Shown: in pieces, positions 20,165 to 33,540 of the stretch
Layout of the letters: each line of letters starts with the position of its first letter
Numbering within the stretch: position 1 is the first letter of the stretch
From: Hyparrhenia diplandra
Taxonomy: Eukaryota > Streptophyta > Magnoliopsida > Poales > Poaceae
Length of the DNA: 64,000 bases
Assembly (NCBI GenBank): GCA_015847255.1
Contig: JADLZK010013161.1
Span: 162,854-226,853 of the forward strand
Reading direction: 5' to 3'
Notes under the pieces: model-generated
The model's database searches: none
Seen by the model: the letters and a program-made list of their open reading frames with translations, nothing else
Told to the model about the DNA's origin: nothing
Program-made: the position numbers and the translations under genes

Positions 20165-23100
20165 TCCAGTGATTCTTGAACGTACGTCCACTAAAGTTGT
20201 AGGAGGAACAATGGGTCCACTTATCAGACGCAGGTTCGAATTGCGATCCGGCCTGTAATGAGGTTTATTGCCCCTACAAACTTACAAGGCCCACTGAACG
20301 TACCTTTTTTTGCAATAAAAAGTATACAGTTTAAATAAGTTTAAACTTTAGAGTTTAAATGTAGCGACATTTATAAGTTTGGTTTAACCTTAAATAAACT
20401 TTAGTTTTTACTTTTATAAGTACGGAGAAACTACTGCTCCAAAAAGAAAGTAGTATGAGCATAAAAAATAACTAACACCAAGAATAACCGGCGTCCTTGA
20501 ACACCCCTAGAATTATAGGGCCGTTCGTTTCATCGCTTTGAGTTTGAGCCCGTTCTCTGTTTAGATCATACAGCCTGAAATGCAAAACCGTCCATTTAAC
20601 GAGGTGCATTCTGCAGAGGTGGGGACCACTCAAATAAAAAAAAACAAAACCGGCATGCAGATTTGGGACAGTACCAATCTCAGCACAACCAGCACTGTTG
20701 AGATACCAATCTCAGCACAACCAGCATCGTTGAGGTAAGCTGGGCGCGCACAACCAACACTGTTGAGATACCAATCTCAGCACAAACAGCTCTATCTTCT
20801 AGACTTTTTTGGTAGAGCTCCTCCGTAGAAACTATGCTGGAGAGACCGGTGGCAAATAGGACCTAAGAGATTAGATTGATAGGCTTGCGGCTTTCTTGTC
20901 CAAGGGCCCTTAAATATTGAGATGACCTGATGACTGGCAATTATAAGGAGGTTAAGAACAAGTAATGACTCCAAGCCATTCCATCGAGTTTGGACAATGA
21001 CAATTTGGATTAGATTGGAGTATCTCATCCATTGAATATGGAGTATACCAGTTTTTTATGTCAACTTTGGGGGATAAATCATCCCCTATGAAATATATTC
21101 CACATATTCTGATTATAGATTGGTACCAGTTTCACTCTCATGGAGCACCACATCATGATAATTTTCTATATAATGTAGCTGCTTTGGGTGTATAGTTAAA
21201 TAATTTATAGACCTATACATGTAGTTTGACTATTATGCTATATATGATGTACCAGTTTCACTTGTTCTTGCTTTTTAGTTTTTAGTTTATTCTCTTTCAC
21301 ATAACACTATTAAATCAGCCATCAGCAGAACAACCTCTTGAACAAATATTGCATAATAGTTTAGGGCCACCAGTGCAATTTTACGCTCTCTTAGCTTAGG
21401 TAGGGTTAGAGGTGGAAGACTAATCTAATTTGGATATCCATAGATTTTTAACAAATGAATGAACTAGAAATTCAAATTTTAATGGGAAACATCTTTTCTA
21501 GTTCATTTTTTTTTAACTAGAGGATATCCGTTGGACATACATCCAACTTCCACCTATAGGTAGGGTTAGGTCTGTATTTGTCACGAATTATCAACCGGAG
21601 GCCGCACCATTTTATGGCATATATTGTGGTGATTAATCATCATGGCAACGAGCTTCATAGCCAAATCCGTCCGATCCATTATGTCAGCTGGACATCTCCG
21701 AGCTTCTAGACTCTAGAGAACCATTTATATATATGCTGTACGTACGTACACGCTTTGGATCGATCGGATATGATGGACTCATGCATGCAGAGGCGTACAC
21801 ACCGATCTGACGACCTTTTTTCTATAGCTATAGCACGCAGCAGGCCACACCTCAAGTAACCATGGTGGTACGAGTACGGCTCGGTCGTCGGCCGGCCGGC
21901 CGCCCGCACGCAGTCAAACCGTGTGATAGTAAGAGGCAAAATCTCACTTCACATCGCGGAAAAGCAATCGCGCAGCACAGTTTGACCACCACGTTACCGG
22001 CTTTTATTGATAAGAACTTGGCACAAAATGCGCCAGATTTTGCGCAGTTTCCACAGCTGGGTGTACAGTGTACTCGTGCATGTTAGCTCGCGCATCACAT
22101 CGATCATCAGCGCTGCGGCAGGGACGGTGTGTAGCAGCAACACGTACGGTACGGCAACACCGCACCATATATGAGCGCCCACCAGGCAAAAGCAACAAAA
22201 GCTAACAGTATAATTTGCAAAGACGATGTTGTCGAATTTATTTTTTGCAAAAAGACGATTAGCACTGGTATACGCATGACACAAACTAGCTTCTCGCACA
22301 CACCTTCGTCTTCGTTGTCGATCGTCTTTCTAGTGAAAATGTAGCAAGATGCACGCATGCAGAACGTTCCACAGAAGTAGAGGCGATGAGATGACCACCT
22401 CGACGATGGAGAGAGGGATCCTACAAGTAACATGTGGTGTGTAGTAGCTTCTTCCTCCTGGCCACACAATGCGCCGGCTAGGCTACTATCTTCGGTATTA
22501 TCTGCTCCACGACTCAGCTAGGCTTTTGGAAAAGGTTTGCCTTCATCATGTCATTTCGGTCGAACACGATGTTCAGTTGATTGGAGTACTTAGTCTTACA
22601 AGTCACAACACACGTACTACTACGCGTGTCCTTTATATATACAGTATATGCTTATATTAGGGTGTGTTTCATTTATTTTGCATTGAGGTAATACCAAAGT
22701 TGGTCTGTCTTTTTTCGTTAATAAGTATTTGAATTGAAGCTGTTTAGTGTCTCAAATATTTATTTTAAGCATGTTTTGTTTCAAACAATCTAGGACAGAG
22801 TCACACATCCTATATCAAAGTTGTATGTTTAATAACGAGATTTAAAACTTTGTACTTGACTTTTTTATTTGAGATTATTTAGTAGTCAAAATGTTTAATA
22901 CTACAAGTATGAAATATTTGTAAAAAAGATACAATCCTATGTATACTCACAAGTTATCCTATAATGTAGTGGTAAGGAGAGGTGTTTGTGCTAAGTTGTT
23001 GGTCATGGTTTAAGTAGTGATTAACAGTAACCTTTGGTTAGATGTGGACAACCTATTCTTAAGAGAAAAAAATATCTACATCTGAAAATATTTTTCTATA

Positions 23101-23445
23101 CTAGTCCCTTAACTAATTAATAAGAGTCTGTGTGTGGACATGAGAATCATATTCTAGTTATTGAATGGAGAATTTGGATTCTAGGTTAAAAATAAGGGGA
23201 GCTTAAATCCCATTCTTAGTCATAGTATTTATTGTCTTTAATTTGCATAGTGAAAATATCTAAATAGTAGATTCATGGCAGATAGTTGAGAGACTCTAGT
23301 AGAGTCCAATTGTTTGGGTCTCATTTTTTTTTCATCTTGTTTTAATTTTTCTTGAGAGATCTAAACATGCATGACCTACCATATAAAGCTAACTATTAGT
23401 TAGAGGACTGAAACAGGGGCAACTATAGAGAAAAGGTGTGGCTGG
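20165..23445. other. Intergenic, AT-rich with one short tandem repeat
   Basis: No gene recognised in 3.3 kb. There is a palindromic A/T block near 20325-20415 (AAGTTTAAACTTTAGAGTTT) and a tandem repeat at 20672-20790, listed separately. Open frames at 21700-22470 match no family I know. Confidence 0.45.
20672..20790 (+). repeat. Tandem repeat of about 40 bp (three units)
   Basis: The core ATACCAATCTCAGCACAA, followed by (C/A)CAGC and a GTTGAG-ending segment, occurs three times. The copies differ by point changes and the middle one has an inserted GTAAGCTGGGCGCG segment. Confidence 0.65.
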
Positions 23446-23457
23446 ATCATACACACC

Positions 23458-24988
23458 GACTACCTCGAAAACTTTTTCTCCAACGGCTCCCGCCCGCCCG
23501 CCAGGCGGGCGACTCCGGGGCGACGGGGCCGCCGCCCGCTCCCCTCCCTCCGCCGCCGCCGCCGCCGCCTCGCCGTGGCGGCGGTGGCCCGGCGGCGGCG
23601 GTCCCAGAAAGGGCGTCGTGCCGCGCGTCGCCTCCTTCCCCCGCCCCCACCGCTCCTCTCTCCCTCCAACCCTACTCGCCGGCGACCTCGCCGGCGGGCG
23701 CCGCTTATCCCAGCGCCGGCCCGGCTTCCGGCGTGTGGATCAGGGCGGGGCCAACCCGATCTTGGCCTTAGGGCACCGGATGGTGGTGCTTGCGACCTCC
23801 CGTCTCGGTGGCGGCGCCGGGCGTCCGGCAGGGCTGGGCCCTCTCCGCCGTCCATGGCTCCCTCCCGCTCACTTCTCCCGTGGCCGGATCCGGCCCGGGA
23901 GCGGCGGGTTGGGCTCACCCTCCGGCCGCCGGCCCCCTGCGTGGTCACCTCCGCCGCCATCGACGTGCACGCCAAGACGGCGGTCAAGCCCACCGGAGCG
24001 ACCGGTTTCACCGGGCTCGGCGCTCTCTGCGCGCCCACCTCGTCGCAATCCAGGCCGCTGCGGTGCTTGGGCTGCGTAATGATGGCCGGAGGCGCCTCAC
24101 CCCCGTGTGGCGCGTTGGACTCGCCAGCGCAGCCCGCTCCTCGCGTCCTGTTGGCCCCGCGGTCGCAACGTTCCGGCGGCTCATCGTGGGCGGCGTGCGG
24201 GAAGAGCTTCGGGTTCCGGCGGCGTGGCCTGGTTGCGGTCGCGCGTCTCGCACCGTGGTGGTGTGGGCGGCCGCTCTGGCGGTGCATCATCGACACCATG
24301 GGGGCGTGGATGGCACCGCCTTGCTCGCCCTCTGCGTGACTTGGATGCATGGAGCCCCGGGCGAAAGCTTAGCCCGACGTGGTCGGGCGGACGACGGCGT
24401 GGGCTTTTGGCGCCGCATCCTTCTTGAAGGCGTCGTCCTTGGGCTTCATGCTCCTCTCCTCGCCCGTCGCTTCCCCATCTTGGTCACTCTGGTCGTCTTG
24501 CTGCTCCTATCTGCGCTTCATGTTTCTCCTCACCGGGTGTGTCTAGCAAGTGTTTGTTGCAGCCGTAGTCGTGCTCGTTTCCGGCGGACGCTTTGCCGCC
24601 GAGGTACCCTTCTTTGTTTGGGCGGATGCTCATGGACCTCCATTGCTTTAGGGTTTAGGGTTTAGTGGTGACAACGCCAAACAGAGCAGATGCTTTGCTG
24701 CCAAGGATGGTCTGGACGGATGCTTTGCCGTCTGAGCTCTTGTTGTCTACGGCTCCAATCACTGCTAGCTACCTAGGTGTTGAGTTCTCCAGTTGTAATA
24801 GGTTCAGCTGTCGGGGTTGTTAGTTGGAGGGTCCGCTCCACCCCTCCCCCCTCGTTTCTTGCTGTTTGTGTGTACTTGTGTGTGATTCGTCAGTAATCTA
24901 TGGATTACTTGCGGATCATGTGTAATTTACTAATTTCTAACTTCTCTTAATGTAGTACGTGCCAATGCACGTTTTCGAAAAAAAATAA
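23458..24988 (+). mobile_element. Non-autonomous non-LTR-like retroelement with 12-bp target duplication
   Basis: The direct repeat ATCATACACACC flanks it exactly (23446-23457 and 24989-25000). The element starts with a GC-rich leader including (CCG)n. It ends with a small hairpin (ACGTGCC AATG CACGT) and an A-rich tail (TTCGAAAAAAAATAA). A long, variable target duplication plus an A tail indicates target-primed reverse transcription. It contains the motif GGCGGA(C/T)GCTTTGCCG(C/T)C three times (about 24592, 24685 and 24718) and a short TTTAGGG pair near 24650. Frames of up to 296 codons overlap on both strands and carry no reverse transcriptase or endonuclease motif; at 1531 bp it must depend on a partner LINE. 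Two relatives lie at 31001 and 33541. Confidence 0.75.
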
Positions 24989-25000
24989 ATCATACACACC

Positions 25001-26110
25001 TTAACAACGAAGGATTCCAATAAACCGCAAGCCACCTTTTTAAATAATGGTGACATTTCGTCTTCCTTTTTTGTAACCGGATCGGAAGAAGTTATATATT
25101 CATGCAAAATTTGTCTCACATAGAGCCACCGTTTATAATTTTTCTCTGCATGTTTGGGACACCCAACCTGTTTCTTAATTACTCGATAGTGCATGGAGTC
25201 ATAGACGTCGACGAAGTTCCCTCTCCTTGCTAATTAAAAAAAAAAAAACTGTCTCTCTGTCTCCATCTCTCTAGCCATCGGCGCATCAACATCCAAGGTA
25301 CCAATGTATGGTCAACAACACGGTGAGCAAAAAGCTGCAGTCTGCACGCAGCTGGCAGCCGCAGAGAGGCTTATATTGAGGGATTGGTAGCTTGCATTGG
25401 TACGTAGGTCACTTCTACCATATATTCAGCTTACCCCCTATAAATTGTCTCGCATGATTGAGTGAGAACAAAACATACGGACAGTGACGAAGCCTAAAAA
25501 ATTTTTAGGTGAAGCTGAAACAAAGGAGATGTTAATTTGCATGAAGATTTTTTAATGATGGTTTTTTGTTTTTGCTAGAGTAATTAACCTTGATTACTGG
25601 ATTTTATGGGGGCTAGAGCCCCACCCGCCCCACTGCTGGCTCAGTCCATACATACGGAGTACTACATACTTTGACTCTCTTTGAGTGCATTGTACATATA
25701 CAGTGTGACCTTGCTCCATCTATCGGTTAGGTTACATGTTACCTTACATTTTTGTTATGCCAAAAGGCCGGAGTCCGTACATTCCCAGTGGGGGAAGCGA
25801 TAAAAAGCGTCAGGCATGCGCACACACAATCACATCAAACAATCTTCCCCTATGTGCAAGTCCTTTCCGTTCATAGAAAAAAATCATAGACCATAATCAA
25901 ATCTCAGTGCACAGCTAGCTGTATGTACTTGTCATGGATGTGTAGTCCCTCGTACTACGTGCACATGCATGTGTCTCCGTGGAGGATCGATCTAGCTAGC
26001 GACCGATTTTGGGACATATTGGATATGATTTATTCAGGAGATTCATTCAAAATTGACAAGGTTTTGTACCGTAACCCAATTAAATAAATCAGGTGTGAAA
26101 ACATGTCCAC
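25001..26110. other. Intergenic, nothing recognised
   Basis: AT-rich DNA with short A runs. No gene, RNA gene or clear repeat identified. Confidence 0.45.
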
Positions 26111-26305
26111 CACTGCAAAAAGGTGCAATATCTTTGCCGAAAATCTGGCGCTCGGCAAAGCTGTACTTTGTCGAGGGTTGGGCTCTGGGCGAAGTAGTCT
26201 TTGCCAAGAGTTTTCCTTTCGCGAGAGGGGCCGTCGGCAAAGCACCAGATTTTCGGCGCTCGGCAAAACGTTGTACCCTCGGGAAAGCCTGATTTTCCCG
26301 TAGTG
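26111..26305. mobile_element. Small non-autonomous CACTA (En/Spm-type) element
   Basis: It begins CACTGCAAAAAGG; the reverse complement of its right end begins CACTACGGGAAAATCAGG. The interior is packed with TTTGCCGA, GGCAAAG and CTCGGCAAA in both orientations, the sub-terminal repeat style of grass CACTA elements. Flanking 3-bp sites (CAC and AAT) do not match, so the insertion is old or the ends are off by a few bases. No coding capacity in 195 bp. Confidence 0.65.
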
Positions 26306-27278
26306 AATGCTTATAAATACTCTGGCTTCACATAAAAGAGTCAAATTGGCCTAGGATGCGTCACTAGGAACACTTCGGAAGAAGAGAGTTTTTACGTACG
26401 GCACTAGCTAGCTAGAAATTAATGTACCCATACATGCTTATGCATCAGAGGTACTCTCTCTCTCTCTCTCTCTCCAACGCGCTAGGTGGCGTAGGTGTAT
26501 AGCTAATCCATATGTATAGAAACAAAAAGTACAAAACAATTCCAGTACATTTCCCTCATTTTGTACTTTTTACTCAAAAGGAAGTTAGGTCATCAGAATC
26601 TCGTACAATATTTACGATGATCAGCACACATAGCGTAGAGAGTAATAATATGATTAGATTTGTTAAGCTACTTCCACTTCCACGTTTTCTTCAATTCTTT
26701 AGCTGAGAGATCGATCGCACCCATGTTATATCATGCCACTAGCTAGGGTTATAAAATCCCAGTTAGCTGTTCAGTTAGGAGGAAAGGTCGGCATTGTCTA
26801 ATCTCTCAATATAGAAAGCATCAAAAGACTTCTAGTATATTCATTAATTATTTTTATATATAAGTAAAGCAGTACAACAGAATGAATTACTATGCATGCT
26901 TAATGCTTTGCGATTTTCACCATGGCTGTAAATAGTTTAATTTGTTTTTTCACCATACAGTTAACTGTCACTGATCAATTTGTAATTTAAATTGGCGTTA
27001 TTTCGACCTTTAAAACCATTGTATCTTAGAAGCTTTTTACAGCTTTAGTTCCCAAATGCTTTAGTTGGTATCGCTGATGGATTCTGAAAGCATATAGTAA
27101 TAATATGTCTAAGCACAAATATTATCTAAAAAAAATGTCTAAGAGCAACATAGGTGTAGAGAAGAAAGTCTAGAGAATAGACTGAACTCATGTAAGAGTA
27201 TATTAATTATTATATTAATTATCAAGAGAACAGAAGAGTTAAAAGGTAGCCCTTCAAAAAAAAAAAAGAGTTAAAAGG
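26306..27278. other. Intergenic, nothing recognised
   Basis: AT-rich DNA with a (CT)n microsatellite at about 26454-26474. No gene seen. Confidence 0.45.
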
Positions 27279-27280
27279 TA

Positions 27281-27518
27281 CTCCCCTCCGTCCCATTGAG
27301 TTTGTCACCTGGATTCCGTGCCATCTTTTTTGATGCTTCGTCTTATTCAATTTTTTTCACAAATATAATTTATTTTTGTTACGACTTATTTTACCAATAA
27401 AGATACTTGAATATTGATTAATTTATTTTATGATTTGCATAAATATTTTGAATAAGACGGATGGTCAAACATGAAGTCCAAAAGTCAAAAACGAGCGAAC
27501 TCCATGGGACAGAGGGAG
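27281..27518. mobile_element. Stowaway MITE
   Basis: Left end CTCCCCTCCGTCCCATTGAG and right end CTCCATGGGACAGAGGGAG are inverted repeats of the CTCCCTCCGTCCCA class. TA duplications lie at 27279-27280 and 27519-27520. Confidence 0.78.
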
Positions 27519-27520
27519 TA

Positions 27521-28811
27521 GAGATCGAGGAGAGAAATGCAAGGAGCAAACAAAGATGCAAGTTGGGTTTGCTTGTGATATTTACCAAGTCTACTGTGTA
27601 TTTGTGTGATGTACAAAAGAAAAGTTTTTTCATTATGGTCAAATCAATTTGTGCTAATGTTATCTTTTTTAAACATGTATGAATTATTTTATTACTTATA
27701 TTTGGTATCATAATCAGGTCATGTCTCACTTTCAGTTCACCATAATAGTTGCATTGCTTCTAGCATCTTGTAGATGACATATGTAAGGATTTATGCAACA
27801 TCAAAGTTTATTATCCATGCTCTTGTCAAAAAAATTTTTATCCAGATAGATGGTAGATATATACATGGGAAATGCATGTGCTTATTTATGTATTTGTGCT
27901 AGCAAAGTTTCTCTCACAAGTTTTGCATGATGTTTTGATGTATCATTTCTCATATAAGTTTTACTGCTCGCTCTCAGAGAAACACTTTCCATAGAGAAAT
28001 CAGAGGAAGGAGGGAGTTGCACCAAACTGGTTGACATGCGTTAATAATATATATTTCCACTTAATCTCAAAAAAAAAAAAAAAAAAAATCCATAGCGCCA
28101 CTCTGTTTCCTTAACGTATCATCGAGACAATAATACTTATCTCATGAGATTCTAGCTTATGTATAAAAGGAGAAGCGGAGGGAAGGGGGTAAAACATCCC
28201 TAAATGTTAGGGTTGGAATAGAGTATCTTTTCTAATCATTACAACCAAAGGTGGTCTAAAGTCAGTTTGATACCCTCATATGTATTACTAATAATTCATA
28301 TGTTGCACTGCTCTTGCAGGTTGATCATTATTAGCATGCATTATATATATATTTATATCACAAACCTTCTATCAGATTGTAGTTCATTTAATTGGCTAAG
28401 AACATCTGTACATTAGTCCATGCCGGAATGGCCTATATATGCTGTCGGCTACCGAGTGGCGCAGCGCAGCCGGCAACTAGTGTATTGTCCTTCATCATGC
28501 ATGTTTAATATTACACGGTGCTAATAGAGTGCGAGTCACTAGCCCTGCGCGTGCGAAGATCCTGCCTGCTGCGGTATCTTTGCCTTTCCATACAAGAAAC
28601 GAGTCGCGACGCCCTTTTGGTGCCACATGTCCCACCAAGAACTGATGAGCCGAACTTTCTGTATACTACTAGTAACAGTGGTGTTCGCACGCACTGAGTG
28701 ACCCCTAGTGCACATCGATGATGCAATCGATAGATGCAAGTGCAGATATAGCCAGATACATATCAGATTAATTATTTTCCCACTAATGATGAAACTCGCG
28801 GATGGTTATTA
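27521..28811. other. Intergenic, nothing recognised
   Basis: AT-rich DNA with a poly-A run at about 28069-28088. No gene or transposon ends identified. Confidence 0.4.
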
Positions 28812-29066
28812 CTCTCTCTATCCACAGAAGAATGCAACTATGAAAAACGTGTCAATCAAACTAGCTCAGGTTTAATCAAATTTATAGCAAATAATAGAAT
28901 TTACGTCTCTAAATAAGTAATATTATGAAAATATATTCTATAACTAATTTAATGATACCTATTTTGTATCATTAGTATTAGTATTTTTTATAAAGATTTA
29001 GTCAAAAGTTTACATTGTTTGACACTTCGTATGTGAGAATTACATTCTTTTTGTGGATGGAGGGAG
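28812..29066. mobile_element. Stowaway MITE
   Basis: Left end CTCTCTCTATCCACAGAAGA; reverse complement of right end CTCCCTCCATCCACAAAAAG. TA precedes it; CA follows, a degenerate copy of the TA duplication. Confidence 0.72.
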
Positions 29067-31000
29067 CATTGTTACAAACTAACTCTTCATATACTTTCAC
29101 CTGTAGAAAGCTAGTAGTATAATACTATAAGATGATATATAGCTAGCTAATGGTCTCTGGCCTAACAATTAGCTTTGCAGTGTAGTAGCAGAAGTAGAGA
29201 AGCTTTTGGATGCCTACCTGTGTTAGTACGTACTCAGTTTCAGCCGCCTTATCAGCCGTATTACAGCTTGTTTTCTCTCATGGAGTACTTTGAAACAACC
29301 AATATCAGCCACCGGATAGGCTGTGTCCATCTCTTGTACCCCAGCTAGTGATTTACCGACATCTGGATATGGGCAAAGAGGAGATTGATGCCAAGCTAGA
29401 AATAAATAAAGCTACGGCTTTCATCCCATTCCTCCTCAGATGATCGATGGTGACGCTACTTTAGTTGCTTATGACGATAGCACAGGTTATTAATTTGACC
29501 AGCCAATGCCCAGAGATTCTCATGCACGCTAAAGTGTCCGAGGTCACTATATGGCCCGGTAACCTTAGCTATTGATCATGCTCACAAATATCTGATATAA
29601 TATACTACTATATACATATATAGGCTACTTCCGTTTGCTTTAGTTCCTATGTCTATGTTACAGACATTCGCCTTGCATCTGTTTTTTCTTTTTCCATCAA
29701 ATTGTAATAAGTGGCTGTGTACATCCATGGATGTAGAGGCCGGATTTTATTATCCATTATCTAAAAAAAAAACATATATAGGCTACTTTCAGTTTAGTAT
29801 TCAAAGACGAGGTTTTAATTGTCTCAATAACTGTCACAAATAAATTTAATTTCTCTTTCACACAACCGCGGAGAGCCACTATATCGAGCCATATGCATAC
29901 ATGGTATATATTGTAACATAAGAGCAACTCCATCATATTGACAACATTGATCCTCTACATCTAGTTAAACCGAATAAAGAAAGCCCAATTGTAATGTCTA
30001 GCTAGAGAATTGTACACTGCGGCAGATTGACAAAAAGCCTCCTAAAAAAACTCTAAGGTATATTGTATGACCTAGTACATTGTAGACTATCTAGAGTAGC
30101 GACTACGGTTACTGCTAGGGAGGGTGTACAAGAAGGAAGGGGATTGGTAAGCCCCCTTCTTTACTAAAACGGAGGGAAAGAACACTTTTTTAGCTATTCA
30201 ATCCCCTATGTATCATTCTTTTAGGGCTGCAAAAGGACTTGGTTTAGTTAATCTAGTAGAGTCACTTATTAAAGGAAACACATGACACACATGGGAGAAA
30301 ACGACCAAACACACTTTCAAGTTTTGCCTACCTCCAATGATGTGATGTACAACTCCTAATTTCACCATTTTGGAAGCCAATTAGCTAAACAATACTTATA
30401 CATGTTGTATACTGAAATTGGGGTTGTTTGTGGTAATCCCGAGCTCCAGGGTGTATTATGAACATTGTCATTATAAGGCTTCTTCCCCAACTCACGAATA
30501 CGCAGAGTGTTTTGCTGTCTTTGGTAGAGAACTAGAGTTAGTGAGTGCAGAGGAGAGGCGGCCTTGATCTACCAAATCTACCACTAAAAGAGAGATTTGA
30601 GGGGGGGGAGTTGGAACCTCTCATCATACTTGTTGGCTCCTGCCACTTGTATTTGCTTCATCTCACACCGAAACTGTCTCACCGTCCCTTTTTTTTTTCT
30701 TGGAAGGGGATTCCACGTAAAATCTTGGTGTCCTCTATGATGTGGTATTTTCCTTACCATATGTGTTGATTAGTCACTAGCATCTTGCTTGCTATTATGG
30801 TTCATATGTGAAGTGGTTGTTAGTATGGATGAGTTGGCATGAAAAGGATTTTTGTGTTCTTTGATATGTTATGCATGAGATGTTAAGGCTGATGTATTAG
30901 TGAGCAAATGTATGCTAGTATACTATTGTAGCTAAGATGGAACAAGTTGTGCTATATTGGATTGAAGTTTATGTGTTGTTTTGAATCATAGTGGCATATA
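29067..31000. other. Intergenic, nothing recognised
   Basis: AT-rich DNA. A short stretch at 30540-30770 has a plus-strand frame with no family resemblance I can defend. Confidence 0.4.
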
Positions 31001-32280
31001 TGTTTTTCCTCGACCGTACCTCCGTGGTATGTATTTTTCTAAGAGAAGTAGAGTTTGGAACAAAGGATGACATGCAAGTAATAGTAGGATTACCATAGCA
31101 GTCCCAAGCACACATAAAGGCACAAAAGAAAAGGAAGTGAAAAACGGTACAAAGACCACAACCTCAAAACCCCCAATAGACCGAGACCTATGACCGAAGA
31201 CCTCAATGATACAGTAGTAACCCGTAGTGAAGCCTTGGTGATGAAGGATCCACAGTGTATGGGATGGGCTTTCACCAGCAACATTCGCCAAGATAGAACA
31301 CTAGAGCAACCTTGGCGGCAAAGCACCCGTCAAGGAGGTCGGCACGGCGAGGGTGGCGAAGTATCCACCAAAAATCGAAGACAACGAAGTATCCGCCGAA
31401 GACTAAACACAACATAGTAGCGACAAAGTATCTGCTATGATAGCACACGACGGTAAAGCATCCGCCAGAGCGGACGAGGCAGCAAAGCATCCACAAGTGG
31501 GTAACCCCTACTCGTCAACAAAGAAACTGTTACAATAGGGGGAGACCGAAGTGACAATGGCGACAAAGCATCTGCCCGAGTAGGAGCAACGAAAAATCAT
31601 CTATGGAAGAAGAGTGGCAGTGGCAAAGTATTTGCTACAATGCACAAGCGACCGTAGCAACACGAAGCTACATAGTTGGACATCACTGTGAAGAGAAACT
31701 TGAAGCGCACACATGCATGACACCACACGGTCGACTTCAACAAGAGCAACGAAAGGAGTAGTGGCACAACAAGAACAGGGTAGTGGCACAATAGGAACAG
31801 GGGTGCTCCAACAAAGCCTTCAGGAGGGGTAGTGACATCTATAGATGAAACCAATGTTGGAAAGAAGAACTAGAGAGTTTTTGCCCCCAATCCTGCCCCA
31901 ATGGCATGAGAGACAAAAGGAATTTCCGACGGTGCCTCCGATAAGGTATATGGCGTAGACTATGCCGTCGTTGCCTGCCAGCAAGAAGGTCGAGCAGGGT
32001 TTTCACCTAGATTCCATTTGACCACGCAGAGCACGAGCAGCACCCAACCACCGCTCACAATTGCCTGACGCTTATGTTCGCAGGCTCTAGGGGCTCGGTG
32101 AGCCAAACACGTCGCTTGCCGTGCTGGCCACCGTGCCCCATGGGAGGAAGCCGCCCCATGCACCGCAGCCGCACGCCAAAGCACAGATGAATTGCACATC
32201 GATAAGGCACACCGTGGGAGACCCGAGGGGCGCGATAGCGGTGAATATCTAAACGAAACTGCCTCTAAAACTTTTTTTTC
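31001..32280 (-). mobile_element. Older, diverged copy of the 23458 retroelement family
   Basis: Read on the minus strand it repeats landmarks of the 23458-24988 element in the same order. First is an AGGTGAAAACCCTGCTCGAC-type block near 31990-32015 (compare GGGCGAAAGCTTAGCCCGAC at 24358). Next come many copies of GG(C)GGATGCTTTGCCGCC-like sequence (31315-31640). The tail is ACTTCTCTTAGAAAAATACA, a hairpin-like ACC..GGT segment and GAGGAAAAA near 31001-31050. It has fewer CpGs than the first copy, as expected of an older, methylated copy. I found no target duplication; the 5' boundary near 32280 is a guess. Open frames inside are not genes. Confidence 0.5.
31315..31640 (-). repeat. Periodic short motif (about nine degenerate copies)
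   Basis: On the plus strand GRCRAAGYATCYGCC-like words occur near 31317, 31358, 31386, 31420, 31452, 31481, 31561, 31594 and 31622, at intervals of about 28-80 bp. The complement matches GGCGGATGCTTTGCCGCC in the element at 23458. Confidence 0.6.
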
Positions 32281-33540
32281 TAGAACAATTAGATGTTCAA
32301 TGTTGCAAATAGGTGTGTCTTTACGATCGATAGCGAAGCAACACACATGCTGTGAAAAAAGCGTTTTTGACCGTTAGTAAAAATAATATATTCCTGTAAA
32401 CATGATAACATATTAATAACCCTGGATCGGAATTCGAAAGAAGAGGATGATATAGATATAGGTGGACAGCCAGCTCGCCAGGCACGCACGCAGGTCTAGG
32501 GCGGGATCATCGCCCCAATCATTAGTATAGGCTGCGCAAGTGGACGGTCCTGATCTCGTCGCGGCCTAACGACGTGTGTAGTAACCTCCTGCTCCATCTG
32601 GTGTACAGTGTGCTCCATGCCTCCAATGCTTACCGCGCTACGCTTTTTGACGACGCGCCCGGGCGAGACCGCGTAGTATGCGTAATGCATGCACGGTCGG
32701 TCGTCGCGGTGGTCCAAAGTAACCGTGCCACTAAGGGTACGGTGGTCGTTGCTGCTAAGGATTTTTCACAGCACCTAGCTACCTTAAGATTTTTCACAGC
32801 AGTTAGTTTAATTTGGTAAAAAGAATGAGTGATGTATTAGTATTTTACTTGCATGATTGCAACTTTATTTGCCAGGTTATGCTGCATGCCCCAAAGGCCC
32901 AAACACCTATATTTACCAAGAACTCATATGCCAGCAATGAGAACTCAAAGTCCAGATATATATATGCATGTGAGATCCATGTCTACCTGCCTGCCTGCCG
33001 AGCATGCACTATATAGGTAGTGTTGATGGTTAAAATCCAATAAAAAAAGGCGCTACGGTTGGCAACCAAGATATATATGTGTTTGCATCATCTGCGACAA
33101 ATAGAACGATGGAGAAATGGAATTCCAGCTCGCTCGTAAAAGTATGTGCTCAGTGTGCCCCTTTTTATCCTTTTCTCTATATAAAAGAAATTTAAACACT
33201 TTTGGTGAGATGGGAGTACGTAGCTCTCAATTCATTATATAATTAAGTTCTTTGTTTGGTCGAATGAAGCTGCCAACTAGCCCAAGTTCAAGTGCTACAG
33301 CCTACATATGTGTATTCAGAAAAAAAAAAAGATGCACTAATTAATCATTCAATTCATGAATGCCCATGTGGAGGTTTATTTCTAATAAAAAGGCATATAT
33401 AGGGATCATGCTATATCTTGTCGATCCTACATCCATGCAAGCATATATATGCATATGTATACTAACGAGGTTTAATTTACACACAACTATATATATGGTG
33501 TTCATATATATATTCCTCTGAGCATGAAAAAAATTGATCA
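32281..33540. other. Intergenic, nothing recognised
   Basis: Mixed composition with several TATATA tracts. No gene or transposon structure seen. Confidence 0.4.

Noticed and set aside
23436..24665. Open frames of up to 296 codons on both strands
   Set aside because: They fall wholly inside a retroelement bounded by a 12-bp target duplication. Translations are compositionally biased and carry no domain motif.
24645..24668. Telomere-like TTTAGGG repeats
   Set aside because: Only about two and a half units within a retroelement; too short to be a telomeric tract or to mark a chromosome fusion.
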